DNA of 64,000 nt, from the NCBI RefSeq assembly GCF_021155765.1, contig NC_060107.1, positions 9,224,501 through 9,288,500 of the forward strand. The letters are read 5' to 3'. Positions within the stretch are counted from its first letter, which is position 1. The number at the start of each line of letters is the position of its first letter. The notes under the pieces were generated by a model. It was given only the letters and a program-made list of their open reading frames with translations. It searched no databases and was not told the DNA's origin. Made by a program: the position numbers and the translations under genes. This DNA is from Diprion similis (lineage: Eukaryota; Arthropoda; Insecta; Hymenoptera; Diprionidae). Positions 12,401-27,400 of the stretch are shown here, in pieces.

Positions 12401-15400
12401 CTTACACGACGGATTTAGCAAGGATTTCCATGATCCAAACGTAATCGGATAGTCTTGTGTATAATCCGTTAACTTCTTAGAATAATTCTAATAAATTATT
12501 GTGAAAAATCTAGGGTAACATCATGATCGGTGATATTTTTATAAAATTATAAAAATAATAAATCAAAACACTCAGTTATTGATTGTTCGTCTAGAATTTC
12601 TCGTGAAAATCAGTGCGCGAATCAATCGCGAGTGTTTTATACGACGGCTTAAATTTGCTTCTATAGTCAATAGCAGTCGGGTTATATCGCTCGGTAAAGC
12701 TTGAGTAAAACGACCAGAATTTCATCGAGCTATATATTCAACGTAGAGTTCGATTGAATCTGTACTACGATTGTGTCTGTAAAAGATTGGAGAAAGAAAA
12801 ATGAAGAAGTAAATAAATAGATCGACATGCGATGATAGAGCTGAAGTAGTACGATTTGGAAAATTATTCTTAAACTATATTTTATCTCAAGTTTTCTCGT
12901 TATGCTTAAAGTTAAATGACTAATACCTGCACTACAGATGTAGGCCATCCAATTTCATTACAATTTAGCTTCAACTTCAAGGACGACTCGATTCTACATT
13001 TTATGCAAATGAGTAAGATTGTAATTCAGAATTTCGAACATCAACTATACGAACTGGCAGAGAAAACGAATATATATATGAATATATGAAAATAAAAATT
13101 TTTCTTCCAAAAGCAGGTTGATTTTTCAGATTCATGATCAACATTTTTAATAATCAATCCTGACATTAAGTCATTTTTCCTGGCTCATTTTGTGAATTGA
13201 CATCGTTTAATTTATTCATAATATAACTATATAATTTCCTGGCAAAAATCAACTTCATTATAATATAGTACAATAAAAAAACTCTGAAAAGAAGTTGAAA
13301 AACCGAGTCATAAAAATGAGAAAATTTAATTTTCTAAAAATCAATTATCACTCCATGTGCAAAAAAAAAAAAAATATACAAAAATACCAGCGTTAAATAA
13401 AATTCGTCAAATAAATGACTAAAAGTAATGTATAACAGCAAGTATAAAATAAATAGTAAAAATTCATCAAAGCTGTGCAGAATTTCAGCGCAGTCGAGAT
13501 TCGCGTGAAGTTATTTCGGCAAGTATTACAAATCACAGGATTTAAATACGTTATAGGATCGCTATAATAAAATGTTAAATTCCCTATTAAATCACGTAGG
13601 AGAATAAAAATAAAATAGACAAACGACGAAAGCTTTTCAAGCAGGTATTCAACGCGAGCACGGGTGTTAGTTTGAAATTTGGCGTGTGATTCAATCAACG
13701 AAATTAGTTTTGCGCACGTGGAATAATTCGCAGGGATGTATATGCACGGTGCATATCCGTCCATACATTTGAATATACATAATATATTATAGATATATGG
13801 GGAACAGGCTTCCTAGTCTGCATAAATATGTATATATAGAAATGATATTCAGGACAGCACAGCCTGAAGTAAACATAAAATTTATACTATACATATATAT
13901 ATATAATATATATACTAAGAAGAAAAAGAAAAGTGATGGAAATTGAATTTCGCGACAAGGGATGATTCTATTCCGAGAATGATGAAAGCCATTCCTCCCC
14001 TCTCTGCAGCACTACGTGTGTGTATGTGTGTATATATATATATATATGAATATACCCACACAAAAAAGAGAGAGAGAGAGAGTTGGATACCTTTTATATA
14101 CCAGCTAAAACCTTGAGATCCAAAAAAGTTCTTCGCAGATTACTTGGATAAAGTTTCACTGCACGTGTGTTCATGTGTGTTTCTTTCCTTTCTTTTTTAC
14201 TTCATTTCCTTTCCCTTATCTATCGTATACTGCTTTGCCGCTGTAGATATCTTTACTTTTTTGCGATACTTTCGCCAGACCTTTTGCGATCTATTCCTTG
14301 TATAATACATACATATATATATGTATATATATAGTATATATATGTATAATATAAACGCGAAAAACTCGATATCCGATAGTTTCGATAGGGGAAAATTCTT
14401 TCGCCGTTATACCGTGTGTGTGTGTGTGTGTGTGCGTGTGTGTGCAAGGGTATGTGCACCGCTACCGTATTGTTTTCACTCTGGTCAATTTTATAGGGGG
14501 TTATAAAAATGGAAAATAGACGTAATAAAATACACTCACCGTGTGGATCGGACCACTGAACTGAATGTCGTTTCGCGGCTGCAGTATGCAGATGCATAGA
14601 GAGGTCGAATCGCAGCTGCACTCGACGGTTAGATCGTTTGAACGACGGAAACGAAACATCCACAATCGCTTTTTGATCCGTAGCTGCAGAAGAACTCTGA
14701 TCAATTCGGAAAGCCTGGAATAATAGAAATGAAAAAGAGATCCTTTATTTCAACAGTCTCATATTTCGACATTTTCAGATCGCCCTACGGCATAAGATCA
14801 ATGATCCGATCGGATGATCGTTGATGTTAACGTGCGATCTTTTTATACATCGTTAGACTGAGAGCGGTGCATGAAAAATGTGGCGTGGGAGAGCCGGGAA
14901 TGTTAGGAAACGTGAAAAATTGTGAAAATAAATTCTCGAGATCGATTCTCAATTTATTCGCAATTTTCGAATCGAATGATTCCAATTTTTTACTCAATCT
15001 TATTCAAGTTCGGTTGATTCGAATCTTTCGAATTCAATTCGCTCAAGACTTTATGCATAACTAGTTCTTATTTTTTTCGAATGTCCATAAAAATTGTTCA
15101 AATTACTCGGTCAAAATCTCGAATATGTGATTTCTCAATTAGTCCACCATATTTGGCGATCAAATATCGCTCAATAAGTATTTTTCTCATTCTAAGAAGT
15201 ACAGATTCATTCGAAAGCGAAAACTCTGCGAAAGTGTAATTTGCATTGCCAGATGAAATGGCATTCGTTTGAATTAACGAGACATTTCTTTCAGTACATT
15301 CAAAATACGCGTGTCGCTAATGTAGGTCCGGGATTTTGCCAGATGAGCATTGTAACTATGATATGGCAGAGCAGATTGCAAGTAAGGTAGAGCAACTAAA

Positions 15401-18400
15401 TGATTGGACAATCGATAAAGTCAGTAAAAGATTTCCACAATCTCTGAGAATTCTAAATAAAGGTTTGCGTCTTGGCTAAGTGTCGGTAACGAAATCTGTA
15501 TCAAGAACCCGCTTTGCCTACCTACTGCTGGTAATGAAAAGAACCGCAGATAGATATGGATTTTTGAATCATATATGCATGAGGCGATTGAAGAGGATAG
15601 GTGAAAAGGGTATAAAATGGAACGAGGGAATCCGAGAGGGAAAACGTGCCGCGAAGAGTGGTTCTGGCATCGAGAGTAAAGGAACGTGGTGGATGCACGC
15701 GGACGTGTCTCCAGGCCTCAGAGTTCCTCTTTTCACCCTTATTTCCCCTCAGGGAAAATTTTTCTCTGCTAATGCTCCTCCTTCTGACTTATACATTTCC
15801 CTTCAAACGTCACCTGCCAACGCGACCGCCGTTGGGCTGAAGGAATTGGATCACGCATGCATTTTACATCGCACATGTATGTCTTATATATACATATGTA
15901 CGATATTTATCACTTCTGGGAATTAAACTGATATCGATCCCCGTCGCGCCAATATCACGCTTCAAATTGCGGCTATCGGAATACCATTCTATTCCACTTT
16001 CCACCCTTTTATCGAATCCTCTGGAAGCCGATCGCGCTTCCAATGCACATACGCTTTACTACAGTAAAAGACCGTTTGCACGTTTTCAAAAAAGCGTTCT
16101 TGTTTTCTGAATCGTTTGTGTTTCTGATTATAAATCATACAAATTTATCTTAATTCTTGATCTCTCTCGATCATACATTTTATAAAATTACACAAATTAC
16201 TTTGCGCGCTTTGGATCAAGATTTGCGTTTCACTGTTTCATGTGTCGAAAATTCGGTCTAAAATATCTTCAGAAAGATCACATTGCTTATCACTTCGTTT
16301 TTTAATCCCAAAGTCATCTTGTTTGTACGAAATTGATGGATCAGGGGTAACTTTGTTTGAACCAAACTTGATTATTAATTATTAATCACACTCTATAATG
16401 ATTCTGCAAACAATTCGTACCCTCTTGTAATTAATCGAGGAGCTCGGAAGAAAAAACACATTTTAAACGATTTCGCATGTTGGGCATTCCAAACGAACTC
16501 ACTACCAGGTCTAGTCCCTCATATTTTTTGTAATTGCCCAAGTCTTTTGTGGGTGTAGTAAAGCCTCAAAAACACAAAACCTACTTTATTTTCTACATTA
16601 ATTTTTGGGGTTCTACTACGGCCATAAATTCTTTTGAAAAAAAAAAAACAAAAAATATGAGAAGTCATACGTAGTTGAGTTGAGATGGAATGCCCCATAT
16701 ACACAATCGATTTACGAACAAAATGAACTATGGATTCATCGAATTGAACGAAAGGCAGCTTTTGGCGTTTTTTGAAAATAATAATTTATAATAAAATTCA
16801 ATTGAAATCAGTCACAACATCTGATCTCTTGAGCTTTCTCACTCATCTCGCTGTTTCAACACTTTACGTAACGAGTAGTAATAAATCAAGGCATAAACGC
16901 TGCAAGAAGAAATCAATCCGATCTGATCGAGGCTCTGAAATTCCGTTTTGCATATTTAGAATCTAATATCTGAACTTTTGAACACTGATTTAAAAAAATT
17001 ACAGTTCATCTTACGAAGTGAGAAGAAATTGTAGACGATATGAACTTGATTTGATCTGCAGAAAATGCTTCTTCTTTTCAAGTCACACATGATTATCTAA
17101 TGCGTTCGAAGTGTTTGAGTAATTCGTGCTTAATTTTCTAAACTGAGGAATTTTTTTCACTCCAATTAATCAAGTGATGTATTGTTAAGCTAATTAAGAA
17201 AAAAACGTCAGTGTAACTGCAACATTTTTCTATCGGCACAAAAGTTTCGATAAACAAAAAAACAAAGGAAAAAGAATTTAAAAGAAAATCAAATAAATAA
17301 AACTAGCATTACATGACAAGGTTTGTATTCGTCAGAAGGAAAATAGAACCTGCAAGAGTTATAAAACGACAGGCAATATTGGAAGGCAAAGTTTCCGAAA
17401 AGGAGTTGCTTTATATACTTCTGCACGAACGCATTTGTTCAAGCAGAATGACGCTGTATCAAAAACACCCAGCAGCGTGTTTCGCGAAGAAAAGAGCGAG
17501 ATCTCTTTCATAAAAAGTAAACCTTCGGCCGAAGGAATGCCTCTGCTTTAAACTTGAGTGACCAGCCCTTCTCGTATACCTACATATATGTATATGGGTG
17601 AAAATGGAAATCATCTGATCGAGAAGTCGCTTGTTATTACAATTAATAATGCCGTAATTTAAATCTCAATCACGATTCGCTGTTTTAAGTCAGATTCTGC
17701 AGCGACACATGTCGCGAAACTCTCGACACGTCATTTTCAGCACGCGCGCGGTTTTACACCGTATAAACGCAAAGCGTGCGAAAATTAATGCGTCATTTCA
17801 TGCGGCAGTAGAATTTTCATAATCCAGCCTCACATTTTCGTTGTATTGTACGTATAACAATAACAACATGGCACCTCGTAGGAACTGAGATTATTCATTT
17901 AAAAACATCGCTGTTCCATTAAAAATCTAATTAGTCGTCTAGGAAAGATGACAGAAAATTTATACACATACACATTAACATTAATTAATATGTTCCGCGC
18001 TCAGTGGTGTGTGATTAAATGTTTATAAATATACAAGGTCTTCGGTGAATAGAACGGGGGTGGAAAATGAGGAGTCAAGGGATTCTGTCAACATCGTTCT
18101 TGACAACACTTGACAACAGCTGCAGCCCGGAGAATTCCCGTAATTGTCCACCACTTCTCGAAATTTTTCGCACGACAAATTTGAAATTGAAATGAATCCA
18201 TATATTAACCCATCGCCATCCACATCACAGACGTGAAAATCACGTCATATTTCGCGGGGTGTGTAAGTAAAACATCGATACGGTTGGCGAAGAACGAAGA
18301 ACTTCAACCCTTCCGTGCATACATTTTTTATTAAATGAAATTGGCTTGAAAATTTTTATACACGGGCTTTCAGGATTGCTGATTACGGACCTGAATTCGA

Positions 18401-21400
18401 AATTCTAAAATTCAAAATGGCGGATGCAGTATGGCGGACAAAGAACAACACCAACAAAAAAAAATAAATAGTATAAAATTCGACCATTTGTATATGTGAG
18501 ACCATGTGGAACCAAAAGACTCAGTAGTTGTTTACCAAAAACGTAGTTGAATAAGTAAAAATCTGCAAAAAGAAAAAGACGTCGCGAGCGTTCCAATTGT
18601 GAATTGAAGGGTTAAGGAGCCTGCAACTATCCGTAAGGCGAATTGACTCGGGGATGATTTTAGGCATGAAGTGAATAACACGCGGGATCAGTTTGATCCT
18701 CTCTCGTCTTTCGTGCGAGGACCTTTCACCTTCGAAATCCAAAATTAACATATAGAACGGCGGCCGCAGGGACGCCTACGTATTAGGGCTTATCTCTCTC
18801 TCTCTCTCTCTCTCTCTTCCTCTCTCATTCTCTCGCAAATTCTAACGCTGTATAAGGCATGCCTTACACGCCTGCCGACGCGTGTTATATCATACCTCTG
18901 CATGTTATACGCATATCCGGCTCCTTTTGCTGATTAGCCACCGTGTTATTGCCATGTTGTGCAGGTGTCCGAACACGACCCTCTCTCATTCGTTAGCACG
19001 CCCGTTATACGCAACTTTAGACAACTCGTGAATGTAGTTGTGGACGCCTTATTACACGTCAATGACAACATGATCCGCAGCTCAGTTTCACGTCCTTTCA
19101 TGCCTCACAACAAAGGGGCGGAGACTGAGTTTGACGATTATAATTATTTTACTGTACGAAAAGGGGTAGTATTCTTGGAAATGAAGGTCAACAGAACGAA
19201 ACCAATTTTGCTAACGTTTTGGCCCGAGTGGAGACCCTCTTCAGAACGAAGTATTTGTATTGAAATCTGTTTAACAAGATAAATGACAAAAAGCACAAGT
19301 TATAAAGAAAAGGAAAGAAAAAATAACGTTCAAACATTTGCATGAACTTGATACAGTTTTAACCTTGGTCAAGAATCGTTGGTACGAACACGTGAAATTT
19401 TTACATTATTTATTAATTTACTAAGGTGTATAAGGTTAAGTTTATACAAATGCTTGTATGCTATGTGATACGGCAAATCCTGGGCTTAAGGTAAGTGTAC
19501 AGTAATGGACTCTGTTCCAACACTGACCTTTTTCGAGTGCATCTGTTCAATCCTTAATTCCAAAATTATCACCAAAATAAATTTGTAATGCTTAACCCTG
19601 TAGCGATTATTCTTAATCTTCGAGAAATTCGCGATTCCTACCGTCAATTTACAATTTTGGAAAATAAAAGGGTCAATAATTGTGCCTAAACGTGTCGACA
19701 ACTGGTACACTTACTTTGCACCCAAGGTCGTTTGTTCGCGGACTGAAACACGGCTACCGAGTCGAGGTGGTTGTGATAATCCGAAAGGCGGGGGAACAGG
19801 AGAAGACAATAAAAGAAACTGTCGACTATATACAGAAAGATGCAGATCACCGTATGGTGTTTATTACCTTATCTCCCAATTCTTCAAGTCACTTGTTGTT
19901 CTTCGGCATGCACAAACACAAACACAAACACAAACACAAACACACACACACACACGCGCGCGGATCCCGATTCACGAACGACACTCGACAATCACGTCCG
20001 TAATCGTCGAGTGTTATGATTTGACTGACGAGTTTACCGGTCAGACAATAACGTGACTCGTAGACACCCCCCCCCCTTCCCCCCTTCGATGTTGAAGTTT
20101 TAACGTTATCGCAACGAAAGATGGGGGCGAAAATTGACTTTTTCAATCACTTTTATAACGACTTTGAAAGAACTATGATTTCAAGATTTGAACATCTCTT
20201 GTTTTAATTACGGTTTAGTAAATTACAGACAATTATAAAGTCGCGAAATAATCGTTTATTCTTCAACTGTATGAACCGTTCCAATAACATTACTGACTTC
20301 AACATGATCTCTTCGATACCCCTTTTACGTTGGTACGCGGACAAATAATCTCAACTTCTATGCAGATTTTTTATCGTTTCCTCACAATTGTCAATTTCAA
20401 GCCAGAAAAACAGTTTTTTGCGATATTTTTCATCGCCATGAAAAGGAAAGAGTCTGTCGATCTGTTCGACAAACTTTCGCGATGATCTCGAAAACGGGCG
20501 AGTAGAGAAAATCTGAAACTGATAGAACTTGGATGGCAAATAAAAAAGTTTTCAATGAATGAGTAGGAGGAAAAAAAAACTGACAAACAAGACGTGTGTA
20601 ATTTTTCTTTTTATTTGAATAATTATATAAGATTGGGAAAATGGTAATCGTTTTTCGAGAAAAAGTGACGAGGAGGAAAAAGTATTTGTTTGTCGGTAAA
20701 ACGTTGAAAATTGATTAATCTTCTTCACTTTTTATGCACAACATTCGATCGTGACATCTAATATGTTTCATATTTTTTCATCGAACCGTTTCCGAGATCA
20801 TCGCGGAAATTTGTCGGACAGACCGACATTTTTTCAAAAACTTTGTTTTCGGATTCTAGAGATTCGAGAACGCGAGGATCCGTTGAAATTAGAAAAAGTG
20901 ATTTTCGACGGAAACCAATATTTTCCTTGTATCACCGAAGGTGATGAAAAGTGAAAAAAGAGAAGGAAAAAAACAAATCTACGTCCCATAAAGGGATTGC
21001 GATACGCATTTCTGGGTGCCGAGAATGTTAAGGTTCAGTTGCCGATCCGCAAACGCCGCCATCGTGCCGATGAGGTGTAATCGCCAAAAGACGGGGAGGA
21101 AACTTCCCTCATAAGACGCATAACTTGGATGGTGGGTCAAGGGTCAACCCTGAATACTTACTCCAACAGTTTGCGGTTTACCCTGACATGGCAACAATTA
21201 CTTTGAACGAAAGGGAGGATAATTTAACAGCCAATGATCGATCGAACGATGGTGCGATCGATAATTAGAATTTCGATATCTTGGACGAGAGCAAAAATCT
21301 TCTGAATTACTCGAGAAAGTAAAAAAATTCTTAGATATTTTCTGTATTTAAGACGATATAAAAAGCTTATTAAGATATCACGGAAAAGTGGCTAATAGTT

Positions 21401-24400
21401 TAAATTTTAAATTGAAATAAATCAATGAAACTTCGCGGTCGTGAGAAAAACCGTTCGTTACGTTTATGGAAATCTGCCGATTAATACTGCGAATAAAAAT
21501 GGCACGATAGCCGTATTTTCCGTTCAATTAAATCTCGACTGATTCGCGATTTTCTTTCTTCGTGCTATAATTTTCACGTCTTCCGCTCTTATAACGAGCT
21601 TACGATGCGAACGATTCTCGGCCGCTATTTTTTTCCTTCTAGACTCGCGAGAGGGGCGAAGACGAGCCTCACCGCACATTATATTGATATTTGAAAGGAG
21701 TATCAACCCCCGACGGAGTGGAGAGGAAACAAAAATTCAATTACTCCTCGCATAGTGGTAGGTACTATAAAATTGTCGAACCGGTGATTTACCGAGTCAC
21801 CTTCGAGGCTCCGCGCTCCGCCTCGTGGTTACGTAGGCGACCTTTCACCGTCTGCGAAATTAGGTTTGCTATCAGCCCGGAGTATCCATCGACACGAGAA
21901 GCACCGTTTCTCTCACCCTCAGGCTGCACCAGGTGTATCTCTTAACAACGCGATATATCTATTACAGGATAACAGAAAAGCTAGAGAAGGCAGCAGCGAA
22001 AACAAAAAGGAAAATGTTGATTTCGATGAAGGAGAACGGCGATGCGACGCGATGCGACATCTTGCAGCGCTGCAGATCCAATATTTGCTGAACCTGCTCA
22101 AGGATTCTTCGATCAGTGTGTGCCCAGCAAATTTTGCCGGGCAGATGCTGCTCGATGTATGCAAATTAAAGCGACGCATTCACTCGGTTATCGAATAAAG
22201 TCACGATATTGCCGTGGCAGGAGTAGAGTAACGAAACGCGAGGAACATGGCGAACGCAAGTGTCGAGACGTTTTAAGGGTCCCTGGGAAAAAGCACTTTA
22301 GGCCATGTTTCATCGAAAGCAAGTTAGCGATACCATTCTGCTGGCATTAGAAAGTACTTTCAGAAATTATCGCTGCTGAATGGGACGACCATGATCAATT
22401 CGAGAAAATTCTGCCAGAAGAATCGCTTCCGAATGTACTTTTGCGATAAAGCATACCTATTGGTTTGCATTTTTCTCGAAGTCAATCCGTTTATTATCAG
22501 CTCAAGTCAATTCTACCCTCGTCTGATTATTTTCCACATAAAATGTAATACAGAAGACTTATATTTTCAGTATAATTCATCGGCTCTGTAGTAATTAAAT
22601 CGAAGAGTTATTGAATAATCCCTGTATTTCGGTTGCATGTATTCGACTAGCAATGTGAAAGTGTGAAGGGATGTATAAGGGAAAGATGATTGCGAATATT
22701 CTGAGAAAATAAATCAGGATTTCCATCAAGAGGGAATTGAAAGAGATATACATAAATTCCAGCAGACCGAAGGCGTTGTTTAATCTCAAGATATATAGCT
22801 CCAATCTATGATGAAAATATGAACGAGGATCTGGATTTCAATTAATGTTAAGGGTCGCATTGATTTCAATTACAACTCAATTACCCGCCTGAATGTTCGA
22901 ATGTTCGATTTGAAAGCCAACGATGAAAGGCTAACGATAATAACAACCAAGTTCTGTAAGACAGCAGGATTCAGGGAAGTCTTATATATAGAAGCGAATT
23001 GAACACTTTGCGAAATCCCGAGCAGATCTGATTAGCCAGTCGATTTTTCTTTCTTTTACGTAATAATGGTTACGTTGTCGTAAAGTTTCAGGACTAATTT
23101 CACACTCTTTGCACTCTAAACACTCAGCATAAGCGTTATAAAGTCTGTTTTTTTCAAATTTCAGTTGTACTTTGCGCTGACGACAGTAATGACGACGAAG
23201 CTACTTGATCAAGAACGTCAATATCTGGCAGGAAATCTTTCGGCGCCGCAATCCGCGAGTTTCCTTGAACCAGAAACCATTTCACCGAGTAAGTTTTATA
23301 CAAGCCAATAATTTTTCACAAAGCACTAAATTGAGGTTAGGGTTGCACAATGTCAGATTAATACAGAAAAGACCACTTTTGACCACTAGAACTTAAAAGC
23401 GGTCTTTTCTTGACTCCGCGCATACGCATTCGCAGACTCACTCGACTGTCATAAAAATGGGTACATTGTGTACGGAATACGTGCATGGAAAACGTGTAAT
23501 GTTGAACTTATTGAAGAGAAAAAATTTCAAGAATAAAAGGAATTCTTTAAAGATCAGAGTTCAGTTATTTTGCTCATGCCGTTATATAGCCGTGATTTAT
23601 TTTTATGTACATATTATTATTAAGGGAATATTTTTTGTTCCACGTTGACGAACATTTTATCGTCATATAATTTAAAAACGGCGCATAACAACACGTTTCA
23701 CGATACTTATTCAACGAACAGAAGTTATATAAATTCTTGTTTTTCCCTCCGATTTTGTTCCTTAGAAAACTTGATCCAGGTTTTCTTCCGACTTCCATTT
23801 CAACCTTTGATATCCGCTTCTTTTTCAATTTCACTCCCCGCCTCAGTTTTATTTTTCTTATATTTCTCCGTCTCCCGTTATCCTATCCTCAGGATTAAAT
23901 TTACGTCACGTAACACTTTTCCCGTACTTTTTTATGTTTTCAGCAACCGTCAGGTTCAACATAGTAATACTTTCCTGCTCGAGCTGCGGTGTCTTATCTT
24001 CATTCCTTCTTCTGTACGGATTATTCAAGGTATTATATTATAATCATCATCCGCCTCCCTACATCTAACAGTCGTAAATTCAATTTTATCATCGTCACTA
24101 TACCAGAAGTTGAATTGGCAAGAATTGCATTAATATTAAATTACTGTCTCTATACCGGTGCAGAAATGTTTGCATTGCAGAAAAAACTATTTTAGTTACG
24201 AGTAAGTATGTACAAAAAAAAAGAAAAAAAAAAGAATAACCTTTGGTTACAGTTGGTTTATTTTTCGTTCCTCAACTGTTACTTACAGAGAATTCTTCAC
24301 CCTCGGTATAGAATAGCTGTATCATTGCTGATTGCAGAAACTTAATACACCTATACCTATACAACTGTATCAATTGACAAAGGTTTTTTTGCGAATGAGA

Positions 24401-27400
24401 ATGGATAAAAAAAAAGTTGTACCTACAGCAAAACTCGTTTGCTGTAGATTTTTTGTTTCTCTTTACTTCCTTTTTCACAACTATTTTCTTTCTTCTCTCT
24501 TTCCGAGTTTTTTCGCGAATGGACTTTGACATTCGATACATGCACATCTATGTATCCTGCTAGCTCCAAGCGTCCTGTAACGATCAGGGCGATCACGTCG
24601 CTGGAAAATAGGTCGAGTAACTAGCCACGAGGCGCCGAGGTACTCAGGGCGAGTGACTCGGCAATGGGTTTTTCAAGAGTGACACGTTACGAGTTCGGCA
24701 CGAGTGCAGGAAGGAAGGAAGCTGCGAGCACGAACAACGGGGGTGAAAAACCCACCCCTATTCGTATACTCGTCCGAATACCTTACACACGCGGAAAAGG
24801 AGGGGAAAAAAGGGAGAACAAAAAATAGAAATGAAAATATCGAGATACACCCGAGGACTACAGGAAGATCTTTGTGCCTTCCGCCCTTCGACCCTCGTTA
24901 TCGATTGGGCGGACATGTCCTTTGAATGGGATGTTCGACAATCGACGTGAATAGCGCCTCCCAAAAGGTGTAACGGAGACAAGTTTTCCTTTAGCCACGA
25001 TTCCACGGAGCTTTTTCTACACCATACTTGCATTGTGTGTACACAAAAACGCGAAGCCGAGGCGCCTGGCCACTTTGACGACGCACAAGCACGTGCATAT
25101 GTGCACACTTTTCACCCTGTTATAGCGACACAAAGAATCTCGGCAAGGGTGGATGACAGGGTGAATTTATAAAGCTCTTAGTACCCGTAAAAGGCGACAC
25201 TTTTTGGAATGAAACATGGCGTTGAGGTGCGAATTCCTCACGATATAAGTGACGGTTCTCAGTCTTCAAATCGCGTTTCGTGAAGTGAGCAAGTCGCAAA
25301 TGTGGAACAATCATTTCAACTTTTCGTGTACGAATAATTGGAGATTTTTTTTTTTGTGGCTTTTATCGAGAAGTTGGAATGGTGACATTAGTGTGTAGAC
25401 TTTTTCTTTGAGAGTTGGAGGGAAAAAATAACAATCCGGTCAACAAGAAACGATTGTACCTACACGTCCATTCACAGCAAAGTAATTGTGTGTACCTACC
25501 TCGAAAGCGACAGCAAACAAGATACGTCCTCCGTTTTCTCTGCTACCTTGACGTTGGCTTTCATTGAAATATAAGCAACAACGTCGAGAGTACGAGTTCG
25601 GAATAAAAGAGGTTTGGCTATCCAGGGTGCTCGGAGGACTCGAAGATCTTGAGGGGGTTCCGCATCGAGGATCGACACAGCGCCCCCTTAGCACACCCTC
25701 TTCTGACCAATTGACGTTTCTCTTCTTCTCTGGTAATCCAGGAAGATCCGATAAACACACAGAGTTCGTCTGACACCCGCAATTGTTCTTCGAAGTAAAG
25801 CGATCCATTTCTATAACATAACAAAAATTGGGAGTAGGTATAGAGGGTTGGTTCTGCGTGCAGATCTCGATACCGACACTTTATCGACACTTTTAACCGC
25901 TTCACAGCTCAGACACAAACCCTTTTCTTCCGATGATCGATACTATGGTAATGTAGAGCAACATATGTGAGATATTTTTCTGATGATGGATAAATTCAAC
26001 CAGACTGGGGATTACCCCGACTCGAAAAAAGAGTTTGTGTCTGAGCTGTGGAGCGGCTATGTCGGTATCGGGATCTGTAAGTAGAATTGACAGTGAGTAG
26101 AGTCAAAAACGTGCCACGCCAATGAAAGTCATACAAATTGTTTTCATCTTTAGTCAACTTCTCTATTCAATTGAATAGTTTTTGTGTTCATATTAATTTG
26201 ATTTATTAAATGATTCTTCAGATATTGGTTAGAATGACAAATTCCTTGAAATTTTACGTCAATCGATAAAGTTGTGAATATTTCACGTCATCGATATGTG
26301 TCATCCTGGATAATGCCCCTTGCATACCAGGAAAAACTTCGACACCAGCGAAAGTAAAATCTATGTAAAATGGATAAATTGTTACGGAGAAAAAAGCTCA
26401 CCAAGCAAGCCGGGTTGATAGTTGAGGGGGAGCGAAGAATGAGATTCGAAGGGATTTGAGTGCAGAAAATCCCCTCTCTTGACTAAAGACTTATGGGGAA
26501 TGCGACGGAGATGAGCTTACAATGGTGATTTCATCAAATAAACGTCCCGAAATCGCGGCTCTTGCTTCAACCGCAGTGAGACCCACGTATAAGTACAGGA
26601 TATACTTTGAGCTCCACTCTCATCGGTTTCGTGATTATACTTTCTAAGTCTGACATTTTTCTGTTCTCCTTAATTCTTCCTTTTCTTCCTTGTTCAGGAA
26701 AAAAATTGACATCGAATAGTAATGCTATTTGTGAAAAGGAGTCGAGTCAACAGTTCTATAATGTGAAATTGGGGCCTCAAGGTGTTTGCACATGCACAAC
26801 ATACGTATAAACAGTCATTTTCCCAGACTAATGTAATAACTGATTTCTGTTTCAGGACCAACGCGTGCTTCTCATACCGTGGATTTTCACGGTTATCACA
26901 TTCAGTGTAGTTGACATAACCCATTCCATGTACGTGTGCTTTATGAACTTGGTAAGATATGAAACACTACAAGTCTAATTGTAAGATAAAAATCCAAGAC
27001 TATTTCTGTAGGTAAGCTTCGTGGCAAATACTCGTAGCTACACGTGATCCTTTATAATGAAATTGACGTCGCAACGGGCATAAATTTCCAGTGAATTCGA
27101 GTAATTATCTGCAATTCTACTCCGATTCCAAGGTAACGATGGTGAGCCATTACGGCAACCGTAGATTCCTCGAAATATAGCGCGATTTAGTTTTAGCTTT
27201 GAATAGAATCTGAACTTGAAACACGACCTTAACAGCAAAGACAAGTCACTAAAGTTCAGAAATCTGTCCACCTTTGATCGACCGGATCATAATACCACCT
27301 TGATGGGTGACAAATGGAGAACGTTGATTGACGTGGGACGATTATGTTTCACATCAAGCCCGACCGTAGCTTGTCGAATTTGAATAGACCGATCGATTAG

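Larger units (their letters stand above)
249..23164 (+). other. Large first intron of the tetraspan gene
   Basis: About 22.9 kb with no convincing + strand exon of a conserved protein. It carries foldback elements (3246-3471, 5304-5662, 7540-7740, 8687-8852, 10366-10559, 16481-16697), a long dispersed repeat (3905-4150, 9310-9640), microsatellites, and one exon-like - strand segment (14540-14717). A first intron of this size often houses enhancers or alternative promoters; nothing here proves that. Confidence 0.65.

Noticed and set aside
15480-15926. 148-codon plus-strand open frame in intron 1.
   Set aside because: It starts on GTG with a stop just upstream, shows no conserved motif and has no consistent splice partners.
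22391-22465. Alternative first exon for the tetraspan gene (MINSRKFCQKNR...).
   Set aside because: The donor is poor and the joined TM1 would be too short; the 174-248 exon fits phase, donor and family pattern much better.
25440-25905. Overlapping minus-strand frames with a GTAGGT donor.
   Set aside because: No acceptor, no similarity, and partly inside a foldback element.
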